DNA of 64,000 nucleotides from Mesorhizobium sp. J428. Its GTDB lineage: Bacteria > Pseudomonadota > Alphaproteobacteria > Rhizobiales > Rhizobiaceae. Of this stretch, positions 28,201 through 37,090 are shown one piece after another. Made by a program: the position numbers and the translations under genes. Positions within the stretch are counted from its first letter, which is position 1. Every line of letters begins with the position of its first letter. Below the pieces are notes generated by a model. That model did no database searches. It had not been told where the DNA came from and saw only the letters and a list, made by a program, of their open reading frames with translations. Where the stretch lies: contig NZ_JAJOMX010000005.1 of the NCBI RefSeq assembly GCF_024699925.1, positions 124,001 through 188,000 of the forward strand, in the 5' to 3' direction.

Positions 28201-29736
28201 GACATCGCAGGTTTCGTCGACCGTCCACGTGCCGGAGAGGTGACCGGAATGCGCCTCACCGGCATAGATCACACTTTCGATCTGGGCGTCGGACAGCTTG
28301 CCCTCGTCGACGATCGCATCCGGCAGGAGGGGCCGGTAGGACGGCTTCGGCGGCGCGACCGCAGCCATGGCGGCTGACTGAACGAGGGCTGTCGGATGCG
28401 GTTTGGCGCGCGCGATGTGGATCGACTGGAGCGCGTAGGGCTCGTAGATCGTGTCAGTGAGCCGGCCGCCCTCCTCCGGCATCCAGTCGCGCAGTTCATA
28501 GGCAAGCGGATCGGCAGGCGTGGCGTCTGGCACGACCGGTCGGGTGGGCTTCGCCCGGGCAACCGGACGGGCCGGCCGGGTGGTCTTCGCAACGGACGCC
28601 GCAACTGCGACGGGTGCGGCTCCCGGCGCGGATCGCGCGGCCATCTGAATGGCGGCATGGCGCAGGATGTCGCTCGATAGGGCACCGATCGAGTCCGGAA
28701 AGCCGCCCGGTGCGCGGGGCGGAAGGGCGGATACCCACGACAGCAGCGTTTCAACGTCTAAGGCCTTGCCCGGCGACGCAACGAATCCGGACGGGTCTGC
28801 CGCGGGCACCTTGTCGATGATCGTCAGGCGGGTTTCGGCCGTGGTGCCATGGCGGGCATAAACACGGCCATCGATCGCGGCTGTGAAGATGATCCTGCCC
28901 TGCTGCTGGAGCCCCTCGAAGGCAGGCCGCCATTTGGGATTCTCCGGCGAGAGCCCGGTGCCGGTGATGGCGACAAGTCGCCCGCGGGCGCGCAGCCGGG
29001 CGAATGCGGAGGACAGGTGCCGCCATGCCGCATCGGCGACATGGCCGTCGACATAGGCTCCGACGGTAAAGGGCGGGTTCATAAGGACGACGGAGGGCTG
29101 CACCGCCGCATCGAGATGATCGTCGATATGGGCTGCGTCGTGCCGGGAAACGGGGGCACGCGGAAACAGCAGGCCGAGCAGATCGGCGCGCGTCGCGGCA
29201 AGCTCGTTGAGGGCGATCGAGGCTCGGGCGATCTCAGAATGGACGGCGAGAAGGCCTGTGCCGGCCGAGGGTTCGAGAACGATGTCCGAAGAGGAGATCG
29301 CGGCTGCGTGCGCGGTGACGAAGGAGAGCAGCAGGGGCGTCGACAGCTGCTGCATGGCCTGGCTCTCGTCCGAGCGGCGCGTGTGGGTGGGAACAAGTTC
29401 GGCGATACGCCTCATCATCCCCAGTGTCGCCTGCGGCGTGGCGGACCGAGACAGGATCGTCGGTCCGAAGCGGCGCAGAAACAGAACCTGGGCGGCTTCG
29501 AGCGCCTCATAGGCGTCTTTCCAGACCCAGAAACCTTGTGCGTCGGTGCCGCCGAAGCTGTCGGTCATGGCCGTGCGTAATGCCGCGGTGGTGATGGCTT
29601 TGCCCTGTTCGAGAAAGGGCAAGAGCGACACTGCCGCCCGGTGAAACGCCTGGGCGGTGTCGATGGCGTCGGATGCTGGTGCGGCAAGGGGAGCGGCCGT
29701 CCGGGCGACGGCCAATGGGCCCGAAACAATGTTCAT
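25279..29736 (-). CDS. Strawberry-notch-like SF2 helicase with N-terminal methyltransferase-like domain
   Basis: 1485 residues from ATG 29736, behind AAGGA. Residues about 130-330 look like an N6-type DNA methyltransferase fold: VLEPSAGTGLLAVH (motif I) and VVLMNPPFTVGAYVDG (NPPF motif IV). The middle is an SF2 helicase of strawberry-notch type: GWFLGDGTGCGKGRQVAGII as Walker A region, VVVFDEAHAMANAAGG as DEAH-like motif II, RIVYVSATGATAVEN as motif III. A conserved C-terminal half follows with GGTGRSYHADLGARNQ, GLGRTHRTNQAQSPLF. These large proteins are a fixture of alphaproteobacterial plasmids next to toprim genes. A role in plasmid DNA maintenance or anti-restriction is suspected, not shown. 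Confidence 0.87.
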   Translation of the reverse strand: MNIVSGPLAVARTAAPLAAPASDAIDTAQAFHRAAVSLLPFLEQGKAITTAALRTAMTDSFGGTDAQGFWVWKDAYEALEAAQVLFLRRFGPTILSRSATPQATLGMMRRIAELVPTHTRRSDESQAMQQLSTPLLLSFVTAHAAAISSSDIVLEPSAGTGLLAVHSEIARASIALNELAATRADLLGLLFPRAPVSRHDAAHIDDHLDAAVQPSVVLMNPPFTVGAYVDGHVADAAWRHLSSAFARLRARGRLVAITGTGLSPENPKWRPAFEGLQQQGRIIFTAAIDGRVYARHGTTAETRLTIIDKVPAADPSGFVASPGKALDVETLLSWVSALPPRAPGGFPDSIGALSSDILRHAAIQMAARSAPGAAPVAVAASVAKTTRPARPVARAKPTRPVVPDATPADPLAYELRDWMPEEGGRLTDTIYEPYALQSIHIARAKPHPTALVQSAAMAAVAPPKPSYRPLLPDAIVDEGKLSDAQIESVIYAGEAHSGHLSGTWTVDETCDVVSAAPEGAENAVRFRRGWFLGDGTGCGKGRQVAGIILDNWLQGRRRAIWISKSDKLLEDAQRDWAALGQERLLVQPLSRYRQGTPIRLAEGILFTTYATLRSQERDGKKSRIAQIIDWVGKDFGGVVVFDEAHAMANAAGGKSERGEVAPSQQGRAGLRLQHALPDARIVYVSATGATAVENLAYAQRLGIWGSEDFPFANRAEFVAAIEDGGVAAMEVLARDLKSLGLYTSRSLSYDGVEYDLLEHELTDEQIRIYNAYADAFQVIHNNLTAALEATNITSDAGTLNRNAKAAARSAFESTKQRFFNHLITSMMTPTLIGAIEKDRADGHSAVVQIVSTGEALMERRLAEIPTEEWSDLHVDVTPREYVGGYLMHSFPTQLFEEYSDAEGNVYSRPVHDADGNPVQCREAVRRRDEMIERLASLPPVGSALDQIIHHFGTDTVAEVTGRSRRTVRKTGRDGIDRLAVENRPGSANLAETQSFMDDDKSVLIFSDAGGTGRSYHADLGARNQRLRKHYLLEAGWRADNAIQGLGRTHRTNQAQSPLFRPMAANVKAGKRFLSTIARRLDTLGAITRGQRQTGGAGLFRSEDNLESPYARAALRQFYWLLHHGKIEGCSLTSFETVTGLSLTTDEGGLRDELPPITTWLNRLLALRIETQNLLFEVFEQLMAAKVEGAIAAGAYDKGLETITAESIVVTDRRTVYTHPVSGAQSHVLTVARKDRILPLGLVDALAIARAEPQSVLLVNTRSSRAAIQLPTASLMLDDGTVEHRVRLLRPTDELRFGLDALAETHWQPADRKLFCELWQTEVAAVPEFTTSTFHIVTGLLLPIWRRLPDHDCQVYRIQTDAGERIIGRHIAPTMVATMLRNLGIDNMPTLALEDAWTGLVEGRIGLQLADGLILRRSRVMSDYRVELIGFTDAMIPRLKALGLISEIISWKLRLFIPTGGQGSAILASLFDRHTLVGVTDRTAAA

Positions 29737-29994
29737 GGAGATGTCCTTCGCGAGAGAGAGTGTCTGCCCCGCCGGCACTCTCTGTGCCCCGGCCGGGCCG
29801 CGCTCCTTCCGGCCCCGCTCTTCCTCTTGCGACGAGAAGCGAGATGTGGCGAAAGGCTGTTCGATAGGAAAGCTGCAGACTACCGAGCGGCTCGAGGTCG
29901 CGGCTGCGGTGGGAATGGTGGACCGCTGTGCGTGACCGAAGTAGATGACGACTGGATCCCGCAGCTGGATCGATTCTCACAAGGGAACGCGTTT

Positions 29995-30402
29995 ATGAAA
30001 CGACCCACGCGACCTTTCGTCGTGGAAGTGAAGAAGAAGCGTGGCAGTCCGGCAAAACCGCGATCGATCTGGGGCGATCTGGATCTTTCGGCTTTAGCGG
30101 CAGACCCGTCGCCCGTTACCGCGTTGACCTCTGAGCCGGTCGGGAACGATCCCGATCCGGCCGTCGAGATTGACCGCGCGACCGGTACCGCCACCTCAAT
30201 CGATACTCAGTCGGAAGACGGTGATGCACATGCCGTTGCCGATGCAAACCTTGCCGAACCGCATCCGGCTGAGGTCGCGACGGAAGGCGCTGTCGACGAG
30301 CCTGCGCGGTCGCCTCGAAAACGTGTCGGAGGGCGCGACGAACCAACGTTGCCCCGTGGGCAGCGCTGGAAACGTCGACTGCCAAAAGCTCTTCGTCTGT
30401 GA
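29995..30402 (+). CDS. Conserved hypothetical plasmid protein
   Basis: 135 residues from ATG 29995, with AAGGGA upstream. It starts MKRPTRPFVVEVKKKRGSPA and has an IWGDLDLSAL motif, then an acidic low-complexity centre and a basic end (RGQRWKRRLPKALR). It is transcribed away from the helicase gene across a 258-base divergent promoter region (29737-29994). No known domain. The basic ends suggest nucleic-acid contact, which is a guess. Confidence 0.6.
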   Translation: MKRPTRPFVVEVKKKRGSPAKPRSIWGDLDLSALAADPSPVTALTSEPVGNDPDPAVEIDRATGTATSIDTQSEDGDAHAVADANLAEPHPAEVATEGAVDEPARSPRKRVGGRDEPTLPRGQRWKRRLPKALRL

Positions 30403-30587
30403 CATGGCGGTTTTCTCACCCACGGTAGTCTGTTGCGGAGCGCACAGCATGGCTGTGGGAGCGATTTTCGAGATCGGTGCCAGCGTCGGCCTTTTGCTGC
30501 TGTTCGAACCGGATATCGAACTCGGCCTGCCGGCGGGGAGCGATGGAGCACACGCCGGCGCTCGCCGACCTTTCGGCGTCGAGGTGC

Positions 30588-31019
30588 CTATGTGATTTGT
30601 ATGGTTCTGGACGGCTGGGTGTCGGCCGGTCGGATTCGGTCAACGACGAATACCTCGTCTGAATTCGCCTCGAACAGCATCAGGATATGGTCGCCGACGG
30701 TGACACAGTCGTTGATCCAGTGACGATCGGCATCGCGGTAATTTCGCCGCGCGATCGGGCGGACATAGAAGATGGTGAAATGCGATAGCGTTTCGCCATT
30801 CGGCGCGGCGTAGTGTTCCTTCACGTCGATCACGACGCCGCCGGTGCTGTAGAAGGTCGAGACCGTGTCGCCGGGCCTGACCAGATCGCCGACGGTTGGG
30901 CAGCCCGGCGGCGTGCGCCGGTAACGGCGGCGATCGGGAACACCTAGTCTGGCGGTATAGGTCGAGTGCGCCTCCCAGATGTGTTTGGCGGTCGGGGACT
31001 GCTTATGATGGCTCCGCAT
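30588..31019 (-). CDS. Conserved hypothetical plasmid protein
   Basis: 143 residues. It has a basic N-terminus (HHKQSPTAKHIWEAHSTYTA) and a compact beta-rich body: GDLVRPGDTVSTFYSTGG, VVIDVKEHYAAPN, FTIFYVRPIARRN, VTVGDHILMLFEANSDEVFV. The pattern suggests a small beta-barrel or SH3-like fold. The start overlaps the end of the DUF1419 gene by 17 bases, so both are in one operon. Function unknown. Confidence 0.62.
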   Translation of the reverse strand: MRSHHKQSPTAKHIWEAHSTYTARLGVPDRRRYRRTPPGCPTVGDLVRPGDTVSTFYSTGGVVIDVKEHYAAPNGETLSHFTIFYVRPIARRNYRDADRHWINDCVTVGDHILMLFEANSDEVFVVDRIRPADTQPSRTIQIT

Positions 31020-31632
31020 CGCTCGCCCCTCCCCTCCTCGACCGTGCGCGGACGTTCTGCATTCGGCTGTCTATCTCTTCGTCGGAGAGATCCTCCAGGA
31101 GCTTGAGGGTGGTGCCCTGCCCGACGGCGTGAACAAGGATGGTCCGCTTGCTGTGATGTTCGACGAGCCAGGCGTCCGGGTTTGCCTCGCCGGCGATGCC
31201 CCTGAAGTCGGCATTGGTGGCGGACCAGATCGCCTCGAGCTTTTCCTCGCGCGTCATGCTGTCGACGGCGCCCGTCTCGTGGGCGATGATGGCCGCGCGC
31301 ATGGTGTCCGGACTGCGTTTGTCGGAGAGGTCGCAGAAGCCGTGGAACCACCGTTCGCGACCGCGGATCCTCATCGCGCAAAACACGCTTGTGACATTGC
31401 CGGCCTTGAATTCGGACATGCCGAACATGCCCGTGCGCATGAAAAGCGGCGGCAGGAGAGCGAGCATGAAGTGGTATTGCTCGGCGGCAATCTCGAAATA
31501 TTCGCCCGTATAGGGCGTGCCGGAAATTGGATCGACACCAGGAGTGTCCTTATGCCGGTTGAAAAGCTGGAACATCTGCTCGCGCGTTGCGACGCCGTCG
31601 AACACCTTGCGGAACGGTGGGGGTGAGGTCAT
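31003..31632 (-). CDS. DUF1419 family protein
   Basis: 209 residues. The N-terminal block (FDGVATREQMFQLFNRHKDT, YTGEYFEIAAEQYHFMLALL, PPLFMRTGMFGMSEF) is the DUF1419 signature. The C-terminus is basic (RARSRRGGA). The start ATG follows GGAGAACCTCC on the minus strand. DUF1419 genes are typical of plasmids of Hyphomicrobiales and Rhodobacterales; no biochemical role is known to me. Confidence 0.83.
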   Translation of the reverse strand: MTSPPPFRKVFDGVATREQMFQLFNRHKDTPGVDPISGTPYTGEYFEIAAEQYHFMLALLPPLFMRTGMFGMSEFKAGNVTSVFCAMRIRGRERWFHGFCDLSDKRSPDTMRAAIIAHETGAVDSMTREEKLEAIWSATNADFRGIAGEANPDAWLVEHHSKRTILVHAVGQGTTLKLLEDLSDEEIDSRMQNVRARSRRGGASDAEPS

Positions 31633-31794
31633 GGAGGTTCTCCTGAGCGCAGGTCGACGCGTGCGGCGTGACCTGGAACGAAGGAGCCCGGCGCGATGGC
31701 CGGGCTCGGGATGAATGGGATGGTGATCGAGATGCGGATAGCGCGGATGACCGTGGGCGTTGACGGCGCCGGCTGTCGTCCTCGTCGGCCAGAT

Positions 31795-32187
31795 TCAGGC
31801 CGCGTACTGTCTGGCCGGAAGCGCACCGTCTCGGCCCACGCCGGTGATGGCGCGGACAGCCGCGGCGAGTGCCGGAATGTCGTCGAGCATGCCGAGTGCG
31901 ACGAAGTGGTTGGCCCCGCTGGTATAGTCCTTTCGGCCCTTGCAGGTCCGGATCAGGATGCCATGACCCGAGGACATTCCGAACTGCCCGACCTGAATAT
32001 ATGCCCGGTCATGGTGCAGGGTGATTTCGCCGGAGACGGCGATACCCGCTCTGTTCGAGCGAAGGTCAAAGCTGCCCGGCGGCAAGGCAAGTTCGGCGGC
32101 AAGCTTCTTCAGCCGCGAGCGGGCTACCGTGTGAAAACGTCTCTTCTGTTGCTCGTCGTAGGAGCAGCTTCTGTTCCAGTCGAACAT
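31795..32187 (-). CDS. Conserved hypothetical plasmid protein
   Basis: 130 residues from the second Met of the frame (MFDWNRSCSYDEQQKRRFHT); the first Met at 32199 adds four residues and is also possible. Features are a basic helical N-terminus (RFHTVARSRLKKLAAEL), a beta region (GIAVSGEITLHHDRAYIQVG) and IRTCKGRKDYTSGANHFV. Such proteins occur beside DUF1419 on related plasmids. Function unknown. Confidence 0.6.
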   Translation of the reverse strand: MFDWNRSCSYDEQQKRRFHTVARSRLKKLAAELALPPGSFDLRSNRAGIAVSGEITLHHDRAYIQVGQFGMSSGHGILIRTCKGRKDYTSGANHFVALGMLDDIPALAAAVRAITGVGRDGALPARQYAA

Positions 32188-32271
32188 GTCGATCTCCATA
32201 AAACGGAACAGGCCCGGCGATCGCTTGCGCGATGCCGGGCCTGCTCTCGGTTGCTCTATGCGGTGAAACGG

Positions 32272-32748
32272 TCAGGCGGCCGTGCGGCCCTCGACGACGT
32301 CGGCTCCGACCTCATCGGCTGTGACCTCTTCGAGATAGGCCCGACTGTACGGATTGGCGGCGAGCCAGCGTTCGGCCGCCTCGCGATCCCTGGCGAGATG
32401 CAGGAGTTCCGGGCTGTCGCCGAAGTCCTGTAGAACGCGGGCCGTGCCGATTTTGGGACGCTCGACGATCTCGAAGCGCAGGTCGCTCTCCACGGACCAG
32501 GTGCGCCGGACCGAAACGACGATGATGCCGCCCTGCCCGAAATCGCCTTCATGCAAGGTGAAGCAAGCCGGAGAGCTGTAGGTCGCCCGCGACTGCGGCG
32601 GCTCCTTCTTGACCAGTCGGCCGGTGCCGTTGCGCCTTTCCCAGTCGGCGACCTTCCTCGTGAACCGGGCTGGCGGTTTCGGGGTGCCGTCGAAGTAGCG
32701 GATGACGCTCCCCAACGGGGCGGAATCGTAGACGATATGTGCGGACAT
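32272..32748 (-). CDS. Conserved hypothetical plasmid protein
   Basis: 158 residues beginning MSAHIVYDSAPLGSVIRYFD. It contains PPARFTRKVADWERRNGTGR and a C-terminal part with SVESDLRFEIVERPKIGT and AERWLAANPYSRAYLEEV. It is soluble, with no recognised domain. It lies 73 bases downstream of the ParB-like gene in the same direction and probably shares its transcript. Confidence 0.6.
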   Translation of the reverse strand: MSAHIVYDSAPLGSVIRYFDGTPKPPARFTRKVADWERRNGTGRLVKKEPPQSRATYSSPACFTLHEGDFGQGGIIVVSVRRTWSVESDLRFEIVERPKIGTARVLQDFGDSPELLHLARDREAAERWLAANPYSRAYLEEVTADEVGADVVEGRTAA

Positions 32749-32821
32749 GCGGATCTCTCCATGTCGGAAAACAAATAGGGCCCGGGGGAGATGCCGGGCC
32801 CGGTGCGGAGCGGGAGGCCGA

Positions 32822-34972
32822 TTATTCGGCGGCCTGGAGGTGGTCGGGTTCCTCGCCGGGGACGGTCACCGGTTCATCGGAGGACATGCCGGTATCGTCG
32901 GCGAGGAAGGCCGGAAGCTCGGCGGCATCGCCGTCGACAGCCGTCTCGTCCGTCACATCGCCGGTGACGACTTCGACGGCTTCACTAACCGCGGCGTCGC
33001 CGCCAAGGCGCAGCGGCTCGGGCAGCCAGTTCGACCCCTCGAGAAGACGAGCGGCCTCACGTGCCATCAAGTCCTTCTTCATATGGTCGATCAGCTGCGC
33101 GGAGTCCTCGCCACGTGCTTCACGGACTGCCTGAACGATCCGGGCCTTGGTGACGCGGCCGAGATAGTTGTCCAATGTGGGCGACCAGCCAGCCTCGACC
33201 ATGTCGAAGCCGAGCGTGGCGGCCAGCTCATCGGCATGAGCAAGCGCGCCCGGCCGCTTGTTCCAGGGCTCGACCACGGCGTTGAGCGAGAGCGAAGCGC
33301 AGTGCGCGAACAGCGCCTCGCGGCTCGCCTCGTCGAGACCGAGCAAGAATTCCCACAGCTTGTCGCTGTCTGGCATATCCCTGTCCCAGGCCTCGTGCCG
33401 CTCGGCGATCTCCTTCGCCCAGGGAGTCTCGGCGAGACCCTGGACTTGGCCGAAGCTGTTGCTCACCATGCTGATCTCGAGGCAGCTGTCCTTGGCGAAC
33501 CGGTAGAACACCTGCAGCACGAGCGCGTGCAGGACCGTGACGAAGGCGATGTCGACGTCACTTGCCAATGCGTTGCGCAGCGCAAGCGTCTTCTGCGCGG
33601 TGAGATCGAAAACGAGCCGTTCGGGCAGCGGCTTGATGCCTTCGTCCTCGGGTTCCTCCGGCGTATCGGATCCGCCGTTCGTGTGCCGACCGTTGACGAC
33701 GACGCCAGCGCCGTCCTCGTCGGGCTGCGACACGTCGCGATCCTCGCTGTCAGCCTCCTCTTCGTAGTCGACTTCGGCGCGCGGCTCATCCTCGGGACGG
33801 ACAAAGCCGGCTTCAACCTGAAGCTGGCCATTGGCACCGAGGGTCAGAAACGCGCCGGCGATGGCCTTCTGCGCCGGATCGTAGACCTGGGGACGATCGC
33901 TGAACGCGTCGAGTTCGCCGCCGAGCTGATCGAGCTTGTCCTCGATGTCCTGGTCGGCGTCCTCCATCTCCGCATACTTCGCGTCGAGCGCATCATACTC
34001 GGCCTTCACCGCATCGTAGCGGGCGATCTCCTCGGCGCTCATCTCCGCCGGCTCGGCGTAGAGACGCCGCATGCCGGAGGTGTGGCCATAGGGAAAGCTG
34101 ATCGCCGCCTCGACCCACTTCCAGCCGTCGGCGCGAACGGCCTCCGCGGCGATCTTCAGCCTGTCGAAGACCAACTGCTCGAGGAGCGCTGCATCCTGGA
34201 ACCAGCCGCCACCATCCTGCTCGAACAGGTCACGCAGGATGACGCCGCCGGCAGCCTCGTAAGCTTCGGCGCCCACATAGACTGCGCGGCGATCGTCGGC
34301 ACGCACCGTGGTCTCCGTCAGCAGGCGCCTGATGTAATAGGGCTCCCGCATATTCGGGTTGTTGTTGATGCGCTCCCAGACCTGCTTCTGGCGGGCATGG
34401 TCGTGGGAGATCGAGAACGCCATGATCTGCTCGAGCCGGATCTCATCCCGTTCGTAGAGCTCGAGCAGCGTTGGCGAAACCGAGGCGAGCCTCAGCCGCT
34501 GCTTGACGGTCGCGGCCGACACAAAGAAGCGTGCGGCGATCTCCTCAACGTCGAGGCCCTGCTCTTTCAGCGCCTTGAACGCGCGAAACTGGTCGAGCGG
34601 ATGCAGGTTCTCGCGATGCACGTTTTCGGCAAGCGAATCCTCTTGGGCCGAGGTTGCTCCGCTACGGTTGACGATGCAGGGGATGGGCTCGTTCTTCGCC
34701 AGACGCTTCTGCTTGACGAGAATGCCCAACGCGAGATAGCGGCGGCCGCCCGCTGGCACTTCGAAGGAGCCGGTTTCCTCGCCGTCGCCGTCGAGCACGG
34801 GACGGACGTTCAGGCTCTGCAGGAGCTTGCGTCGACCAATGTCCTCGGCGAGCTGCTCGATGGTGAGGCCGTCCTTCACCCGGCGAACATTCTCCTGCGA
34901 CAGCACCAGCTTGTCGTAGGCGATGTTCTCCGAGGGGTTCATTGCGATCTTCTGAATGGCGCTCTTTGCCAT
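32822..34972 (-). CDS. ParB/Srx-type DNA-binding protein
   Basis: 716 residues from ATG 34972 (MAKSAIQKIAMNPSENI), which has GGAG at good spacing. Residues 15-120 are a ParB N-terminal domain with the GGRRYLALG motif and AENVHRENLHPLDQFRAFKA box II. A helix-turn-helix follows (IAARFFVSAATVKQRLRLAS). The remaining 450 residues are an acidic, partly coiled extension that is absent from chromosomal ParB. Long ParB-like proteins of this kind accompany the toprim/strawberry-notch cluster on alphaproteobacterial plasmids. No ParA partner or parS was seen beside it, so it may be a regulator or nuclease-like protein rather than a partition protein. Confidence 0.84.
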   Translation of the reverse strand: MAKSAIQKIAMNPSENIAYDKLVLSQENVRRVKDGLTIEQLAEDIGRRKLLQSLNVRPVLDGDGEETGSFEVPAGGRRYLALGILVKQKRLAKNEPIPCIVNRSGATSAQEDSLAENVHRENLHPLDQFRAFKALKEQGLDVEEIAARFFVSAATVKQRLRLASVSPTLLELYERDEIRLEQIMAFSISHDHARQKQVWERINNNPNMREPYYIRRLLTETTVRADDRRAVYVGAEAYEAAGGVILRDLFEQDGGGWFQDAALLEQLVFDRLKIAAEAVRADGWKWVEAAISFPYGHTSGMRRLYAEPAEMSAEEIARYDAVKAEYDALDAKYAEMEDADQDIEDKLDQLGGELDAFSDRPQVYDPAQKAIAGAFLTLGANGQLQVEAGFVRPEDEPRAEVDYEEEADSEDRDVSQPDEDGAGVVVNGRHTNGGSDTPEEPEDEGIKPLPERLVFDLTAQKTLALRNALASDVDIAFVTVLHALVLQVFYRFAKDSCLEISMVSNSFGQVQGLAETPWAKEIAERHEAWDRDMPDSDKLWEFLLGLDEASREALFAHCASLSLNAVVEPWNKRPGALAHADELAATLGFDMVEAGWSPTLDNYLGRVTKARIVQAVREARGEDSAQLIDHMKKDLMAREAARLLEGSNWLPEPLRLGGDAAVSEAVEVVTGDVTDETAVDGDAAELPAFLADDTGMSSDEPVTVPGEEPDHLQAAE

Positions 34973-35116
34973 GGTCAGGGTCTCCATGACGGGCGGTCCG
35001 GGGCCTCTCCCCGAACCTCCAAACCCATCGCAAAACCTCCCCTCCGCCCTCTGCCTCCCGGCCTCGCACGGACCTTGCCGGTCTGAGAGCCGGCGAGGCG
35101 CAAGGCCGATGGGAGG

Positions 35117-35759
35117 TCAATGAACGATGTCGAGAAGCTTTTTTGCCTTTTGCTCCATGTCGAGCCGCACATCCTGGTGGTGTTTGTCGCGCGCAACCTG
35201 GGTGATGCCCTGAACGAAATCGAAGATGGAGGCAGGCGGGTGGCCCTCTTCGGCGAGTACAGCGTCGATGATCTTCGTGGTCTCGGCCCTTGAGAATCCT
35301 CGCTTGCGCAGAAAGGTGGTCCGGTCATCATCGTCGCGCGCGACAATTTGTTCCCGCGCCGACTTGATCCCGTTGATGAATGGCATGGGCGAGGATTCAG
35401 CGAACCGGATCAGCGCCGGTTCGGCCTCGAGAGCGAAGCGAGACGCAGCGCACTTGGAATGCCGGATGGTGATTTCCTCAAAATCCTCGACCCCCCACAG
35501 ATTGCGATTCTGGCACACTGCGCGCAGGTAGAAGCTTGCGATGCCGAGGGTTCGCGCCCCGACTTCCGAGTTCCAGCAATAGAATCCCCTGAAGAAGAGA
35601 TCGGGATCACCATTGGGCAGCTGGCCTGCTTCGATCGGATTCAGATCGTCGACAAGGAAGATGAAAACATCGCGATCAGACGCATAGAGCGTCGTCGTAT
35701 CCTGCGAGACAGCGACATTGGGATTGTAGACGCCCGTGGACCAGTCGAGCACTCCGGGA
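35117..35759 (-). pseudogene. DUF932 gene, C-terminal fragment
   Basis: Reading inward from the element A junction the frame gives PGVLDWSTGVYNPN, DTTTLYASDRDVFIFLVDD, FRGFYCWNSEVGARTLGIAS, FYLRAVCQNRNLWGVEDFEE and a helical end to TGA at 35117. This is the second half of a DUF932 (phage/plasmid type) protein. The open frame continues upstream to 36298, but that part is antisense to a recombinase gene and not DUF932. The preceding residues are found at 42123-42283 and the N-terminus at 53458-53864. The left element-flanking repeat CCGGGA is at 35754-35759. Not expected to be functional. Confidence 0.88.
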
Positions 35760-35944
35760 TAGATCACGTCACGGAACTGTCCTGATAGTCTTGTATGAGA
35801 CGGTAGCGCAGGCGCCCTCAAGGGAGCATCAGCGTGCCTCCAGTCAGCATTGCGCCGGGAGATCCGCGCAGGGCGGAGGCGTAGCCGAAGCCCGGAGCGG
35901 ATTTCCCGGCGCGGCCTCGATCCAGACCCCTTTGGAGGCATGCC

Positions 35945-37090
35945 ATGGCAATGATCGTTCGTGCCGCGCCTGGCTATCCTCCAATCCCGGCCGAGTTTCC
36001 CCTCCTCCTTTCCAATCAGATGCAGATCATCGAACCCGCCTTCGCCTATCTGATTGAGCAGGCTGAGTTGCGGGCGCACTCGCTGGAAACGGTCCGAACC
36101 TATGGCGAGCATCTTTACGACTGGTTCGACACGCTCGAACAATCGGAGCTGTCCTGGGACACGGTCGATGAAGGCACCATCATGGCCTATCGAAACAGGA
36201 TGCTTGAGACGCCGAGCCCGTATACGGGAAGGCCGTATGCCCGCTCGACCATCAATGACCGGGTCCGGTCGGTCTGCCGCTTCTACGCCTGGGCGCATCG
36301 CCGCAAGATGATCGACGAACTCCCGTTCAGCTATCGGGACGCACCGCCGATCAGAGCCGCCTCAAAGGGCTTCCTTGCGCACGCGGCGGGCAAGCCTGCG
36401 CTGGGAAACATACTGACGGTCGCGGAATATGAAACCTTGCCTCGGCCGCTGCGCGTCCGCGATCTTCACCGGCTGCTGGCCGCCCTCGACATGCCCTATC
36501 GGCTGATCGCGGAGTGGGCGGTGACCAGTGGCATGCGACGGATGGAGCTATGTGCGCTCACGGTGGATCAGGTGCCGCGCAGCGACAGGCTGCACATGGA
36601 AGATCACCCGCTGGTGGGAATCCCGCTCACTGTCACGAAGGGCAGCCGAAGGCGCACGGTCTATCCGCCGCTGAGGCTCATCGACCGCACCAACTGGTAT
36701 ATCGGAGAAGATCGCGCGGGGCTCATAACGCGGCTGCGGCGACGAGATTCGAGTTACGCGCCGCCGAATACGCTGTTCCTCAACAGACGTGGCGCGCCAA
36801 TCACCAAAGCCCGGTTGTCGGCCGCGTTCGCGCGCGGCTTTGCCGCGGCGGGGTTGGACGGGTCTGCCCATTGGCTGCGACACACCTTCGCGACGGTCAT
36901 GCTGGTGCGGCTACAGGCGGAAGCGCAACGCAATCCCGACATCAATCCCCTCAAGGTCCTCCAGGTCCTGCTTGGTCATGCGTCGATCGAGACGACGGCG
37001 ATCTATCTGCGCTGTGTCGAATTGCATGGAGACGAGATCGCCGAAACGATCGAGTATCTCTACGGACGCGTGATCGACGATGCGTACTGA
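35945..37090 (+). CDS. Tyrosine recombinase, first of the trio (TnpA-like)
   Basis: 381 residues. The N-terminal SAM-like core-binding domain (SLETVRTYGEHLYDWFDTLE) precedes the catalytic domain: Arg I in SGMRRMELCAL, box II HWLRHTFATVM, and LLGHASIETTAIYL with the nucleophile Tyr. All four signature residues are visible. Length is close to Tn554 TnpA. The gene starts 185 bases inside the left end of element A and its stop overlaps the next recombinase start by 11 bases. It probably catalyses strand exchange at the element ends together with the two following recombinases. Confidence 0.9.
   Translation: MAMIVRAAPGYPPIPAEFPLLLSNQMQIIEPAFAYLIEQAELRAHSLETVRTYGEHLYDWFDTLEQSELSWDTVDEGTIMAYRNRMLETPSPYTGRPYARSTINDRVRSVCRFYAWAHRRKMIDELPFSYRDAPPIRAASKGFLAHAAGKPALGNILTVAEYETLPRPLRVRDLHRLLAALDMPYRLIAEWAVTSGMRRMELCALTVDQVPRSDRLHMEDHPLVGIPLTVTKGSRRRTVYPPLRLIDRTNWYIGEDRAGLITRLRRRDSSYAPPNTLFLNRRGAPITKARLSAAFARGFAAAGLDGSAHWLRHTFATVMLVRLQAEAQRNPDINPLKVLQVLLGHASIETTAIYLRCVELHGDEIAETIEYLYGRVIDDAY

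Noticed and set aside
32747..35086. A 779-codon plus-strand frame
   Set aside because: It is antisense to the ParB-like gene; the minus strand shows the ParB GGRRYLALG and HTH motifs.
35800..36298. Extended N-terminus of the C-terminal DUF932 frame
   Set aside because: This part lies inside element A and is antisense to its first recombinase gene; homology stops at the element border.
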